From the NCBI RefSeq assembly GCF_046159715.1, contig NZ_JBJXCT010000001.1:124001-188000 (forward strand): a stretch of 64,000 nucleotides of DNA, given 5' to 3'. A model generated the notes under the pieces. The model had not been told where the DNA came from. It did no database searches and saw nothing but the letters and a program-made list of their open reading frames with translations. This stretch comes from Pampinifervens sp037481935 (GTDB lineage: Bacteria > Aquificota > Aquificia > Aquificales > Aquificaceae). Made by a program: the position numbers and the translations under genes. This document shows, one piece after another, positions 49,940 through 58,459 of the stretch (positions within the stretch are counted from its first letter, which is position 1; each line of letters begins with the position of its first letter).

Positions 49940-50731
49940 ATGAGCATAGGTAAACAGCTCAGGCTTGAGAGACTTATTAACAGAGATACGGGCAAGACAA
50001 TAATAGTTCCCATGGACCATGGGGTAAGCTCCGGCCCGATGGAGGGGATTGAGAATATAAGAAAGGCGGTGGAAGATGTGGCGGAGGGCGGTGCCAATGC
50101 TGTGGTGCTCCATAAGGGCATGGTGAAGGCGGGGCACAGGGGGAAAGGCAGAGACATAGGGCTAATAGTTCACCTCTCTGCTTCTACCGACTGGGCACCT
50201 ACAAAAAACGACAAGGTGCTGGTCTGCACGGTGGAAGAAGCCATAAAGCTGGGTGCAGACGGCGTATCGGTGCATGTGAACGTGGGTGCAGACATGGAGA
50301 GGGAAATGCTCAGAGACCTGGGCTATGTATCCAAAGTGTGTGAAGAATGGGGCATGCCCCTTCTTGCCATGGTTTACGGAAGGGGCAAGGACATGAACCA
50401 GTATGAGCCCAGAGTGGTAGCTCACTGTGCAAGGCTCGGTGCGGAATTGGGTGCGGACATAGTAAAAGTTCCCTACACGGGAGATCCTGAGAGCTTTTCA
50501 AAGGTGGTGGAAGGATGCCCTATTCCTGTGGTCATAGCCGGAGGTCCAAAGATGAAAACAGAAAGAGAGGTGCTTGAGATGGTTCATGGTGCCATAAGGG
50601 CTGGGGCAAGGGGCCTTTCCATCGGGCGGAACGTATTTCAGGCTAAAAACAGAGTGGGTATGGTGAGAGCCCTCAGCCTCATAGTGCACGAGGGCAGAAG
50701 CGTGGAAGAAGCCATAAAAATCATTCAGTAG
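49940..50731 (+). CDS. DhnA-type class I aldolase / archaeal-type shikimate-entry enzyme
   Basis: 263 residues, closely resembling archaeal ADH synthase (the MJ0400 family) in IVPMDHGVSSGPMEGIENI, GGANAVVLHKGMVKAGHRG, VSVHVNVGAD, GADIVKVPYTGDPESF and VIAGGPKM. The Schiff-base lysine is in DIVKVPYTG. The family contains fructose-bisphosphate aldolases and 2-amino-3,7-dideoxy-heptulosonate synthase, which opens the archaeal shikimate route. A dehydroquinate synthase II at 57379 supports the latter use. Start has AGGGAGG. Next gene is fabI. Confidence 0.85.
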   Translation: MSIGKQLRLERLINRDTGKTIIVPMDHGVSSGPMEGIENIRKAVEDVAEGGANAVVLHKGMVKAGHRGKGRDIGLIVHLSASTDWAPTKNDKVLVCTVEEAIKLGADGVSVHVNVGADMEREMLRDLGYVSKVCEEWGMPLLAMVYGRGKDMNQYEPRVVAHCARLGAELGADIVKVPYTGDPESFSKVVEGCPIPVVIAGGPKMKTEREVLEMVHGAIRAGARGLSIGRNVFQAKNRVGMVRALSLIVHEGRSVEEAIKIIQ

Positions 50732-50742
50732 AGGAGGCAAGT

Positions 50743-51564
50743 ATGGGTCTTCTTGAAGGTAAAAGGGCCCTTATAACGGGTGTGGCAAACGAAAGAAGTA
50801 TAGCTTACGGTATAGCAAAGGCCTTTCATAGGGAAGGTGCGGAGCTTGCCTTCACTTACGCCAGTGAAAAGCTAAAAAAAAGGGTGGAAGAGGTAGCAGA
50901 GGAGTTTGGTTCAGGTCTTATCTTTGAATGTGATGTGTCAGAGGACCAAAATATAAGGGCTCTCAAGGACTGGCTTTCTGAGGTATGGGGCAGTCTGGAC
51001 ATAATAGTTCATTCCATTGCCTACGCACCAAAAGAAGAGTTCAGGGGTGGAGTGATAGACACGTCAAGGGAAGGCTTCAAAACTGCAATGGACATATCCG
51101 TATATTCCCTTATAGCCCTCACCAGAGAGCTTCTTCCTCTCATGGAGGGCAGGAGCGGCTCCATAATAACCCTTTCATACTACGGTGCAGAGAAGGTGGT
51201 TCCTCATTACAATGTTATGGGTATAGCAAAGTCCGCCCTTGAGTGCACGGTGCGTTATCTTGCCTACGATATAGCAAAGCAAGGGCACAGGATAAACGCC
51301 ATATCTGCAGGTCCCATAAAGACCCTTGCCGCATACAGCATAACGGGTTTCCACCTCCTTATGGAACACACCACAAAGGTAAACCCCTTTGGAAGAGCCA
51401 TAACCATAGAGGATGTGGGAGATACTGCTGTCTTTCTTTGTAGTGACTGGGCAAGGGCTATAACCGGTGAAGTGATTCATGTGGACAATGGCTATCACAT
51501 AATGGGTGTCTTTGGAAGGGAAGAGGACATAAAGAAGGAGGTTTTCGGAGAACAGAAGGGATGA
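50743..51564 (+). CDS. fabI: enoyl-ACP reductase (NADH)
   Basis: 273 residues. An SDR fold of the FabI type: ALITGVANERSIAYGIAKAF at the N-terminus and the catalytic Tyr-Lys pair in SYYGAEKVVPHYNVMGIAKSA. GPIKTLAA and DVGDTAVFLCSDWARAITG are also typical. It does the last reduction in each fatty-acid elongation cycle. Overlaps purL by 4 bases. Confidence 0.95.
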   Translation: MGLLEGKRALITGVANERSIAYGIAKAFHREGAELAFTYASEKLKKRVEEVAEEFGSGLIFECDVSEDQNIRALKDWLSEVWGSLDIIVHSIAYAPKEEFRGGVIDTSREGFKTAMDISVYSLIALTRELLPLMEGRSGSIITLSYYGAEKVVPHYNVMGIAKSALECTVRYLAYDIAKQGHRINAISAGPIKTLAAYSITGFHLLMEHTTKVNPFGRAITIEDVGDTAVFLCSDWARAITGEVIHVDNGYHIMGVFGREEDIKKEVFGEQKG

Positions 51565-53774
51565 AACTCTACCAGCTTTATGGTCTCAAAGAGGAAGAAT
51601 ATGAAAGAATAGTCAGCAGGCTCGGGCGTGAACCAAACTCCGTGGAGCTTGGTGTTCTTGGTGCCCTCTGGTCTGAGCACTGCTCATACAAGTCTTCAAA
51701 GGTGCATCTGAGAAAGTTTCCCACCAGTGCAGACTGGGTGGTTCAGGGACCGGGTGAAAACGCAGGGGTGGTTGAGCTTGACGATAAGGTATGGCTTGCC
51801 TTCAAGATAGAAAGCCACAACCATCCTTCCTACATTGAACCCTTTCATGGTGCTGCCACGGGCGTTGGTGGGATAATAAGAGACATACTTTCCATGGGTG
51901 CAAGACCCATAGCCCTTGCAGACTCTCTCAGGTTTGGACTTCCTCCGGACAAAAGGATTGTGAAGGGTGTGGTGAGTGGCATATCCCATTACGGTAACTG
52001 CATAGGCATACCCACCGTTGCAGGTGAAACATACTTTGAGGAATGCTACAGAACAAACCCCCTTGTTAACGCCTTCTGTCTTGGGATTTTGCCCGCAGGC
52101 AGGATGTTCAGGGCAAGGGGAAGACCCGGAGACCTGCTCTTTCTTCTTGGCTCTTCCACGGGAAGGGATGGCATACACGGTGCTGTGATGGCTTCTGCGG
52201 AGTTTGGAGAAGGTATTGAAGAAAAACTGCCAAATGTGCAGATTGGAGACCCCTACTTTGGTAAGAAACTCATAGAGGCAGTTCTTCAAGCCCTTGAAGA
52301 AGAACTTGTAAGTGGTCTTCAGGACCTTGGAGCTGCCGGGCTTTCTGGTGCTTCCTCAGAGCTTGCAAACAAGTCAAAGTGCGGGGTGGAGCTCTGGCTT
52401 GACCGAGTTCCCCTCAGAGAGGAGGGCATGAAGGACTTTGAGATACTCCTCTCGGAAAGCCAGGAGAGAATGCTTCTTGTGACCCAGGAGGAAAAGGTTC
52501 ACAGGCTTCTGGAGCTTTCTAAATACTACCATCTTGAGGGGGCAGTGGTGGGCAGGCTCACAGAGGATGGGCTTTTCAGGGCTTACCATAAGGGTGAGCT
52601 GGTGGTTGAGCTTCCGGTCAGCCTGATAGTGGAGGAGGCACCGGTATACGAAAAGCCATACAGAGAGCCAGATCGTCTCAAGTCCTTATGGGATTTTGAC
52701 CAGAACAGCCTTCCTGAGGTTCCTCTTCAGGAGGCTCTTATAAAACTCCTTTCTTCTCCCAACATAGCCTCCAAGGAGTGGGTTTACAGCCAGTATGACC
52801 ATCAGGTGGGCACAAACACGGTGCTCAAGCCCGGTGGTGATGCTGCGGTGATGAGGGTAAAATGGGTGGAAAAACCGGAGCTGAAAAGTGAGAGATTAAT
52901 AGCCATCACCGCAGAGGGAAACGGGCGTATGCTTTTTCTTGACCCCTACGAGGGTGGTAAATACGCAGTGGCGGAAGCCCTCAGAAACCTTGCCTGCGTG
53001 GGAGCAAAGCCACTGGGCATAACTGACTGCCTGAACTTTGGAAACCCCGACAGACCAGAAGTGATGTGGCAGTTGGTAAGGGCCATAGAGGGCATATCGG
53101 AGGCCTGCAAATTTTTTGAGGTTCCTGTAGTGAGCGGTAATGTTTCCCTCTACAACGAGACGGTGGAAAGAGAGGAAATAAGGAACATATACCCCACACC
53201 CATAATGGTTGCAGTGGGTTATCTGGAGGATGGAAGGTTTCTTGACCACTGCTTTAAGGAAGAGGGAGACCTTATATTTTTGATGGGAGACCTAAAGAGA
53301 GAATTTTCCCTTGCCGGCAGCGAATACCTTAAGGTTATTCACGGAAGAGTTTCGGGGAGAACCCCTCAGGTAAACCTTGAGAAGGAAAAAAGGCTACATG
53401 CACTTCTTATTAAGCTAATTAAGGAAAACATACTGAGGTCCGCTCATGATGTTTCTCTGGGTGGGCTTGCGGTGGCTCTTCTGGAATGCCTCTTTGGCAC
53501 AGGTTTGGGTGTTGAAGTGAACCTCTACATGGAGGAAAGGCTTGACTTTTTCCTCTTCTCAGAAAACCCCACCATGGTGGTGGTGAGTGTAAGAAGGGAA
53601 GATGCGGAGGTTTTTAAGGACCTTGTGGAAGGGCATGACCTTGACTGGCTATTTTTAGGGAGGGTGAAGGAAGAAGAGTTTTTTACCCTTACCAACAATG
53701 AGGAAAAAATCCTTGAACTGCAAGTCAGCGAACTTGAGGAGATATGGGAAAAAGCCTTAGAAAACCTGCTTTGA
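51561..53774 (+). CDS. purL: phosphoribosylformylglycinamidine synthase II
   Basis: 737 residues, the small PurL form that works with separate PurQ and PurS. Blocks include EHCSYKSSKVHLRKFP, KIESHNHPSYIEPFHGAATG, SDLVQDLGAAG-like GLQDLGAAGLSGASSE and the later YDHQVGTNTV. It makes FGAM in purine synthesis. PurQ and PurS are not in the window. Overlaps lspA by 31 bases. Confidence 0.96.
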   Translation: MKLYQLYGLKEEEYERIVSRLGREPNSVELGVLGALWSEHCSYKSSKVHLRKFPTSADWVVQGPGENAGVVELDDKVWLAFKIESHNHPSYIEPFHGAATGVGGIIRDILSMGARPIALADSLRFGLPPDKRIVKGVVSGISHYGNCIGIPTVAGETYFEECYRTNPLVNAFCLGILPAGRMFRARGRPGDLLFLLGSSTGRDGIHGAVMASAEFGEGIEEKLPNVQIGDPYFGKKLIEAVLQALEEELVSGLQDLGAAGLSGASSELANKSKCGVELWLDRVPLREEGMKDFEILLSESQERMLLVTQEEKVHRLLELSKYYHLEGAVVGRLTEDGLFRAYHKGELVVELPVSLIVEEAPVYEKPYREPDRLKSLWDFDQNSLPEVPLQEALIKLLSSPNIASKEWVYSQYDHQVGTNTVLKPGGDAAVMRVKWVEKPELKSERLIAITAEGNGRMLFLDPYEGGKYAVAEALRNLACVGAKPLGITDCLNFGNPDRPEVMWQLVRAIEGISEACKFFEVPVVSGNVSLYNETVEREEIRNIYPTPIMVAVGYLEDGRFLDHCFKEEGDLIFLMGDLKREFSLAGSEYLKVIHGRVSGRTPQVNLEKEKRLHALLIKLIKENILRSAHDVSLGGLAVALLECLFGTGLGVEVNLYMEERLDFFLFSENPTMVVVSVRREDAEVFKDLVEGHDLDWLFLGRVKEEEFFTLTNNEEKILELQVSELEEIWEKALENLL

Positions 53775-54229
53775 TATACGCATTTACTGCGCTCGGTATC
53801 CTGCTTCTTGACCTTATCACCAAGAATCTTGCAGAATCCCTTCTAAAGGACAGGGATATAAGTCTTCTGCCCTTTTTGCACCTTGTGCTGGTTTACAACA
53901 GGGGGGTGGCCTTTGGCCTTCTTGCAGATGCACCAGATTTTTTAAGAATCCCCGTCCTTTTCATAACTCCCCTGGTAGCTCTTGTCATAACCTTTCTTTA
54001 CGCTCTAAAAACAGGGGGGAAAATCCTTCCCCTTCTGATGGGCATGGTGGGAGGTGGAGCTCTCGGAAACCTCTATGACAGGGTTTTGCTTGGCTATGTG
54101 AGAGATTTTATATATCTATCCTACGGAGGGCTTTCGTGGCCAGCCTTTAACCTTGCAGATGCCAGCATAAGCATTGCCATATTCCTTCTCCTCCTGAGAG
54201 AGCTCTTTCTAAGGGGTGGAAAAAGCTAA
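53744..54229 (+). CDS. lspA: lipoprotein signal peptidase II
   Basis: 161 residues with four membrane helices. The two catalytic aspartates are in GGALGNLYDRVLLGYVRDF and FNLADASISIAI; VYNRGVAFGLL is conserved too. It cuts signal peptides of prolipoproteins in the inner membrane. The start overlaps the purL end by 31 bases. Confidence 0.94.
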   Translation: MGKSLRKPALIYAFTALGILLLDLITKNLAESLLKDRDISLLPFLHLVLVYNRGVAFGLLADAPDFLRIPVLFITPLVALVITFLYALKTGGKILPLLMGMVGGGALGNLYDRVLLGYVRDFIYLSYGGLSWPAFNLADASISIAIFLLLLRELFLRGGKS

Positions 54230-54238
54230 AAGTTCTGC

Positions 54239-54244
54239 TATATT
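54239..54244 (+). promoter_or_regulatory. gatC -10 box
   Basis: TATATT ends 8 bases before the gatC ATG; no ribosome site; predicted leaderless. Confidence 0.5.
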
Positions 54245-54252
54245 CTATTTCT

Positions 54253-54522
54253 ATGGTGGAAAAGGTTGCCCACCTTGCAAGGCTCAGGCTCACAGAAGAA
54301 GAGAAGGAATACTTTGAAAAACAGCTCAAGAGCATACTGCATTTTGTGGAGCAACTGCAGGAGGTTGATACATGGCAAGTGGAGTCCTTCACCTCTCACT
54401 TTGATGAGACACCCATGAGAGAAGATGAGCCATCAAGGGACTTTGAGCCATATCTAATTTTAGAAAAGGCACCAGAGGGTGAAGGGGGTTTCTTTGTGGT
54501 GCCAAGAGTGGTAGAATATTAA
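54253..54522 (+). CDS. gatC: Asp/Glu-tRNA amidotransferase subunit C
   Basis: 89 residues. The N-terminus VEKVAHLARLRLTEEEKEYF and the C-terminal motif TPMREDEPSRDF ... FFVVPRVVEY match GatC. With GatA and GatB, encoded elsewhere, it amidates mischarged Glu-tRNA-Gln or Asp-tRNA-Asn. recA follows 12 bases later. Confidence 0.94.
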   Translation: MVEKVAHLARLRLTEEEKEYFEKQLKSILHFVEQLQEVDTWQVESFTSHFDETPMREDEPSRDFEPYLILEKAPEGEGGFFVVPRVVEY

Positions 54523-54534
54523 CAGGAGAGGTTT

Positions 54535-55557
54535 ATGATAGAAGAAGTTCAGAAGGAAGTCCTTGAGAAAAGAAAGGCTCTGGAAAACGCCCTTACCAGC
54601 ATAGAAAGGCGTTTTGGGAAGGGCTCCATAATGCCCCTGAAAAAGGCGGAGAAGGTGAAGGTGGATGTTATACCCACCGGTTCTATTGCACTGGACATAG
54701 CCACGGGTATAGGTGGCATACCCCGGGGCAGAGTTGTTGAAATATTTGGCCCCGAGTCCTCAGGTAAGACCACTCTTGCACTTCATATAATAGCGGAGGC
54801 CCAGAGGGCAGGAGGCATAGCGGTCTTCATTGATGCGGAGCACGCCCTTGACCCAAGGTATGCGGAGAAAATAGGCGTTGACACAGAAAGCCTCTACATT
54901 TCTCAGCCAGACTACGGAGAGCAGGCTCTTGAAATAGCGGAAAGCCTAATAGCAAGCAATGCCGTGGACGTTATAGTGGTGGACTCCGTGGCAGCGCTGG
55001 TGCCGAAGGATGAGCTCGAGGGTGAGATAGGTGAAGCCCATGTGGGCAAACAGGCAAGGCTCATGTCTCAGGCCCTCAGGAAGTTAAAGGGCATGGCCCA
55101 CAGGGCAAACACAGCCATAATCTTCATAAACCAGCTCAGGGAAAAAATCGGTGTCATGTTTGGAAACCCAGAGACCACGCCCGGTGGTAGAGCCCTAAAG
55201 TTTTTTGCGGACATGAGGCTTGACGTGAGAAGGATTGGTGAGGTAAAGGATAGTGGAGAAAAGACAGGCAACAGGGTGAGGGTAAAAGTGGTTAAAAACA
55301 AGCTGGCACCACCCTTTCAGGAGGCTGAGTTTGATGTGCTCTACGGCGAGGGTATATGCAAGCTCTGTGACCTTATAGATACCGCAAGTGAACTGAAGGT
55401 GATAAACAAAAGCGGTGCATGGTATAGCTACGGTGACATAAGGCTGGGACAGGGGAGAGAACAGGCTAAAAAATTCCTTATGGAAAACCCAGAGCTTGCC
55501 CGGGAGATAGAAAAAAAGGTAAGGGAGGTAGCTGGGCTTGCTGCAGCTAATACTTAA
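54535..55557 (+). CDS. recA: recombinase RecA
   Basis: 340 residues. Walker A GPESSGKT is at residues 72-79; VIVVDSVAALVPKDELEGEIG, INQLREKIGVMFGNPETTPG and GGRALKFFADMRLDVRR are canonical. It pairs homologous DNA and drives the SOS response where LexA is present. Ribosome site ACAGGAGAGG. It overlaps pilT by 20 bases. Confidence 0.98.
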   Translation: MIEEVQKEVLEKRKALENALTSIERRFGKGSIMPLKKAEKVKVDVIPTGSIALDIATGIGGIPRGRVVEIFGPESSGKTTLALHIIAEAQRAGGIAVFIDAEHALDPRYAEKIGVDTESLYISQPDYGEQALEIAESLIASNAVDVIVVDSVAALVPKDELEGEIGEAHVGKQARLMSQALRKLKGMAHRANTAIIFINQLREKIGVMFGNPETTPGGRALKFFADMRLDVRRIGEVKDSGEKTGNRVRVKVVKNKLAPPFQEAEFDVLYGEGICKLCDLIDTASELKVINKSGAWYSYGDIRLGQGREQAKKFLMENPELAREIEKKVREVAGLAAANT

Positions 55558-56635
55558 AAAGGCAATAGAACTGGGTGCGTCAGATGTGCACCTTAAAACG
55601 GGAAGCGTGCCCGTCCTCAGGGTAAAGAAAAGGCTTATAAAGCTTTCTGATTTTCCGGCTATAGAAGAAAGAACAATGGAGATGATAGTCCGGGAGGTGC
55701 TTGAGAAAAATCGTAGGAAGGTGGCGGAGTTTGAGGAGTTTGGAGAAGCGGACACATCTTATTCACTGCCGGGTGTGGCCCGTTTCCGTGTTAACGTATA
55801 CAAGCAGAGGACAACAACAGGTCTTGCCTTCAGAGTAATACCCTTTAACATACCATCCTTTGAAAGCCTTAACCTTCCCGAGGTTATGAAAAAGGTCATC
55901 CTTGAAAACACCAAGGGTCTTGTACTTGTGACAGGACCCACTGGTTCTGGCAAGTCCACGACACTGGCTTCGCTCATAAACATCATAAATTCCACAAGAG
56001 ACTGCGTCATTGTTACTATAGAAGACCCCATAGAATACCTTTTCAGGGATAACGAAGCCTTTATAGTTCAGCGTGAGGTGGGTATTGATACCTCCTCCTT
56101 TGCTAAGGGGCTGAGGTCTGCATTAAGAGAAGACCCGGATGTAATCATGGTTGGTGAGATAAGGGACCCGGAAACAGCAGTCATAGCCCTGCAGGCTGCA
56201 GAGACAGGACACCTGGTAATGTCCACCCTTCATACCCTAGATGCAAAGGAGACCATAAACAGGCTAATAAGCATGTTCAACCTTGAGGTAAGAGAACAGA
56301 TAAGAATACAGCTCGCTGAAACGCTCATTGCCATATTCTCTCAGAGACTACTTCCAAAAGCAGACGGAACGGGAGTTATTCCTGCAGTTGAGGTGCTGAT
56401 AAACACTGCAGCCATAAAGGAGGCCATAGTAGACCCCGCCAAGTTTGACGATATACCCCTTCTCATTGAAAAAGGGAGGTCCGTTTATGGAACACAGCTA
56501 TTTGACCAGCATCTTGAGGAATTGTACAGAAATGGTCTCATTGACTATACTACAGCCCTGATGTACGCCAGCAGGCCGGCAGACCTGGAGTTGAAGCTGA
56601 AGGGCATTGCATCGGGTGGCAGAAGCTACTTCTGA
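55538..56635 (+). CDS. pilT: type IV pilus retraction ATPase
   Basis: 365 residues from a TTG start supported by GGAGGT 8 bases upstream. Walker A is GPTGSGKSTTLASL, the Asp box VTIEDPIEYLF, Walker B EDPDVIMVGEIRDPETA, and the His box ETGHLVMSTLHTLDA. A C-terminal AIREGK-like element reads IKEAIVDPA. The ATPase powers pilus retraction, twitching and DNA uptake. No other pilus genes are in the window. Overlaps cmk at the stop (TGATG). Confidence 0.95.
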   Translation: MLQLILKKAIELGASDVHLKTGSVPVLRVKKRLIKLSDFPAIEERTMEMIVREVLEKNRRKVAEFEEFGEADTSYSLPGVARFRVNVYKQRTTTGLAFRVIPFNIPSFESLNLPEVMKKVILENTKGLVLVTGPTGSGKSTTLASLINIINSTRDCVIVTIEDPIEYLFRDNEAFIVQREVGIDTSSFAKGLRSALREDPDVIMVGEIRDPETAVIALQAAETGHLVMSTLHTLDAKETINRLISMFNLEVREQIRIQLAETLIAIFSQRLLPKADGTGVIPAVEVLINTAAIKEAIVDPAKFDDIPLLIEKGRSVYGTQLFDQHLEELYRNGLIDYTTALMYASRPADLELKLKGIASGGRSYF

Positions 56636-57300
56636 TGAAAATAGCCATAGATGGACCTGCAGGTAGTGGTAAAAGCACGGCGGCAAGGGAGGTATCCAGA
56701 AGGCTCGGAATTCCATACCTGAACACAGGGCTAGTTTACAGAGCCTTTGCCTATGTATGCCTGATGAGGGGAATTGAACCAGAGAGGGCTCTGGAAGTAT
56801 TTGAAGAGCCTGTCAGCGTGGAGCTCCTCCCGGGCGAGACAAAGGTCCACTACAGGGGGGAAGACATAGGGGGTATGCTGGTATCAGAAGAAGTGGGAAA
56901 CATGGCGTCCAGAATCGGTGCACTGCCAGCCTTCAGGGAGAGGATAAACATGTTCTTCAGGTCTCTGGTGGGCAGAGGTCAGGTGGTGGCAGAGGGCAGA
57001 GACGCTGGCACGCATATCTTTCCAGACGCAGACCTGAAAGTCTTTCTTACTGCCTCTGCAGAAGAGAGGGCAAGAAGAAGATACGAGCAACTCAGAGCTC
57101 AGGGGCAGGATGTGAGCTACGAAGAAATCCTGAGGGCTGTGGTAGAGAGGGACGAAAGGGACGCAAACAGACCCCTCTATCCCTTCAGACCTGCGGAGGA
57201 TGCGGTGGTCATAGACACCACGGGGCTGAGCCCACAGGAGGTGGTGGAGAAGATAATGGAGCTTCTCAGCTCCACAGCCCATGGATGTCAGAAGGAATAG
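56635..57300 (+). CDS. cmk: cytidylate kinase
   Basis: 221 residues. P-loop IDGPAGSGKSTAAREVSRR with LNTGLVYRAF after it; EGRDAGTHIFPDADLKVFLT and RRYEQLRAQGQDVSYEEIL are Cmk features. It phosphorylates CMP and dCMP. It is the last gene of the gatC/recA/pilT string. Confidence 0.95.
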   Translation: MKIAIDGPAGSGKSTAAREVSRRLGIPYLNTGLVYRAFAYVCLMRGIEPERALEVFEEPVSVELLPGETKVHYRGEDIGGMLVSEEVGNMASRIGALPAFRERINMFFRSLVGRGQVVAEGRDAGTHIFPDADLKVFLTASAEERARRRYEQLRAQGQDVSYEEILRAVVERDERDANRPLYPFRPAEDAVVIDTTGLSPQEVVEKIMELLSSTAHGCQKE

Positions 57301-57366
57301 AGTTAGCCAGTTAATGATAATCTGCAGAGAGAAGGGCAGAACAGAAAGGTGCAGAAAAAGTAGGGT

Positions 57367-57372
57367 TATAAT
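57367..57372 (+). promoter_or_regulatory. -10 box of the dehydroquinate synthase II gene
   Basis: TATAAT ends 6 bases before the ATG at 57379; no ribosome site; predicted leaderless. The rest of the 78-base gap shows no other clear signal. Confidence 0.6.
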
Positions 57373-57378
57373 TTTCTT

Positions 57379-58377
57379 ATGAAAGACTTCTGGTACTGGG
57401 CGGAGGAATTTGACAAAAAGCTCATAACCACAGCCCTTGAGTCCGGGGCAGGTGTTATACTCCTCTCTGACCCCTCAAGGGTGCAGGAAGTGAAGGCTCT
57501 GGGAAGGGTGCAGGTGGCATCTGCAGAGGGGGCGGACCTCATAGAGGGCAGGGACTACGCTTATGTGCTCATAAGGGGCAAAGAGGACGAAGAAAGGGCC
57601 GCAAAGTTTCCACCCCATATGAAGGTCATAGTGGAAACCACTGACTGGACCATCATACCCCTTGAGAACCTCATAGCCCAGAGGGAAGAGCTCTATGCGG
57701 TGGTAAAAAACGAAGAGGAGGCAAGGCTTGCCGTAAAGGTGCTGGAAAAGGGCGTAAAGGGCATAGTGCTGAAAACTAAAGACATAAACACCATAAAGAG
57801 GGTTGGCAAGGTGCTGGAAGAGGAGGAAGAGAGGCTTCCGATGGTGGTGGTCAGAATTACCAGAATCCTGCCTCTTGGTCTTGGAGACAGGGTGTGCGTG
57901 GATACCACCTCTATGCTCAGCCGGGGAGAGGGTATGCTGGTGGGCAACTCCTCTGCTGGCATGTTTTTGGTGCACGCAGAGACCGAAGAGAACCCCTACG
58001 TGGCATCCAGACCTTTTAGAGTAAACGCAGGGGCAGTCCACATGTACATAAGGGTGCCTGAAAACAGAACAAAGTATCTGTGCGAGCTCTCCGCTGGAGA
58101 CCCGGTGATGGTCTACGACTACACGGGAAGGGGAAGGCTCGTGTATGTGGGCAGGGCAAAGGTAGAAAGGCGTCCCATGCTCCTCGTGGAAGGGAAGTTT
58201 GAAAACAAGAAGGTCAGTGCAGTGCTTCAGAACGCAGAGACCATAAGGCTCACAAGACCTGACGGCACCCCCCTATCGGTGGCGGAGCTTAAAGAGGGAG
58301 ACGAAGTGCTGGGATACATAGAAGAGGCAGGAAGGCATTTTGGAATGAAGGTGGAAGAGACGATAACTGAAAAGTAG
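57379..58377 (+). CDS. 3-dehydroquinate synthase II (archaeal type)
   Basis: 332 residues. Similar to MJ1249-family enzymes: GDRVCVDTTSMLSRGEGMLV, NSSAGMFLVHAETEENPYVA, RPFRVNAGAVHMYIRV and TKYLCELSAGDPVMVYD. This enzyme makes dehydroquinate by oxidative deamination of the product of the MJ0400-type aldolase, bypassing DAHP synthase and AroB. Its occurrence with the aldolase at 49940 suggests that this bacterium uses the archaeal entry to aromatic amino acids. Confidence 0.92.
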   Translation: MKDFWYWAEEFDKKLITTALESGAGVILLSDPSRVQEVKALGRVQVASAEGADLIEGRDYAYVLIRGKEDEERAAKFPPHMKVIVETTDWTIIPLENLIAQREELYAVVKNEEEARLAVKVLEKGVKGIVLKTKDINTIKRVGKVLEEEEERLPMVVVRITRILPLGLGDRVCVDTTSMLSRGEGMLVGNSSAGMFLVHAETEENPYVASRPFRVNAGAVHMYIRVPENRTKYLCELSAGDPVMVYDYTGRGRLVYVGRAKVERRPMLLVEGKFENKKVSAVLQNAETIRLTRPDGTPLSVAELKEGDEVLGYIEEAGRHFGMKVEETITEK

Positions 58378-58459
58378 CTTCTTATCCTCTTTTCAGAACC
58401 GTGGCTGACGAAAGAGAACTCTACTATGCTAAAATGTTTTGCAAGCATTCAACCAAGAA

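Noticed and set aside
58439..58459. TTG start of murE, 8 bases after TATGCT
   Set aside because: Leaderless initiation at TTG is unlikely and MNLKELL matches the usual MurE opening; noted as an alternative only.
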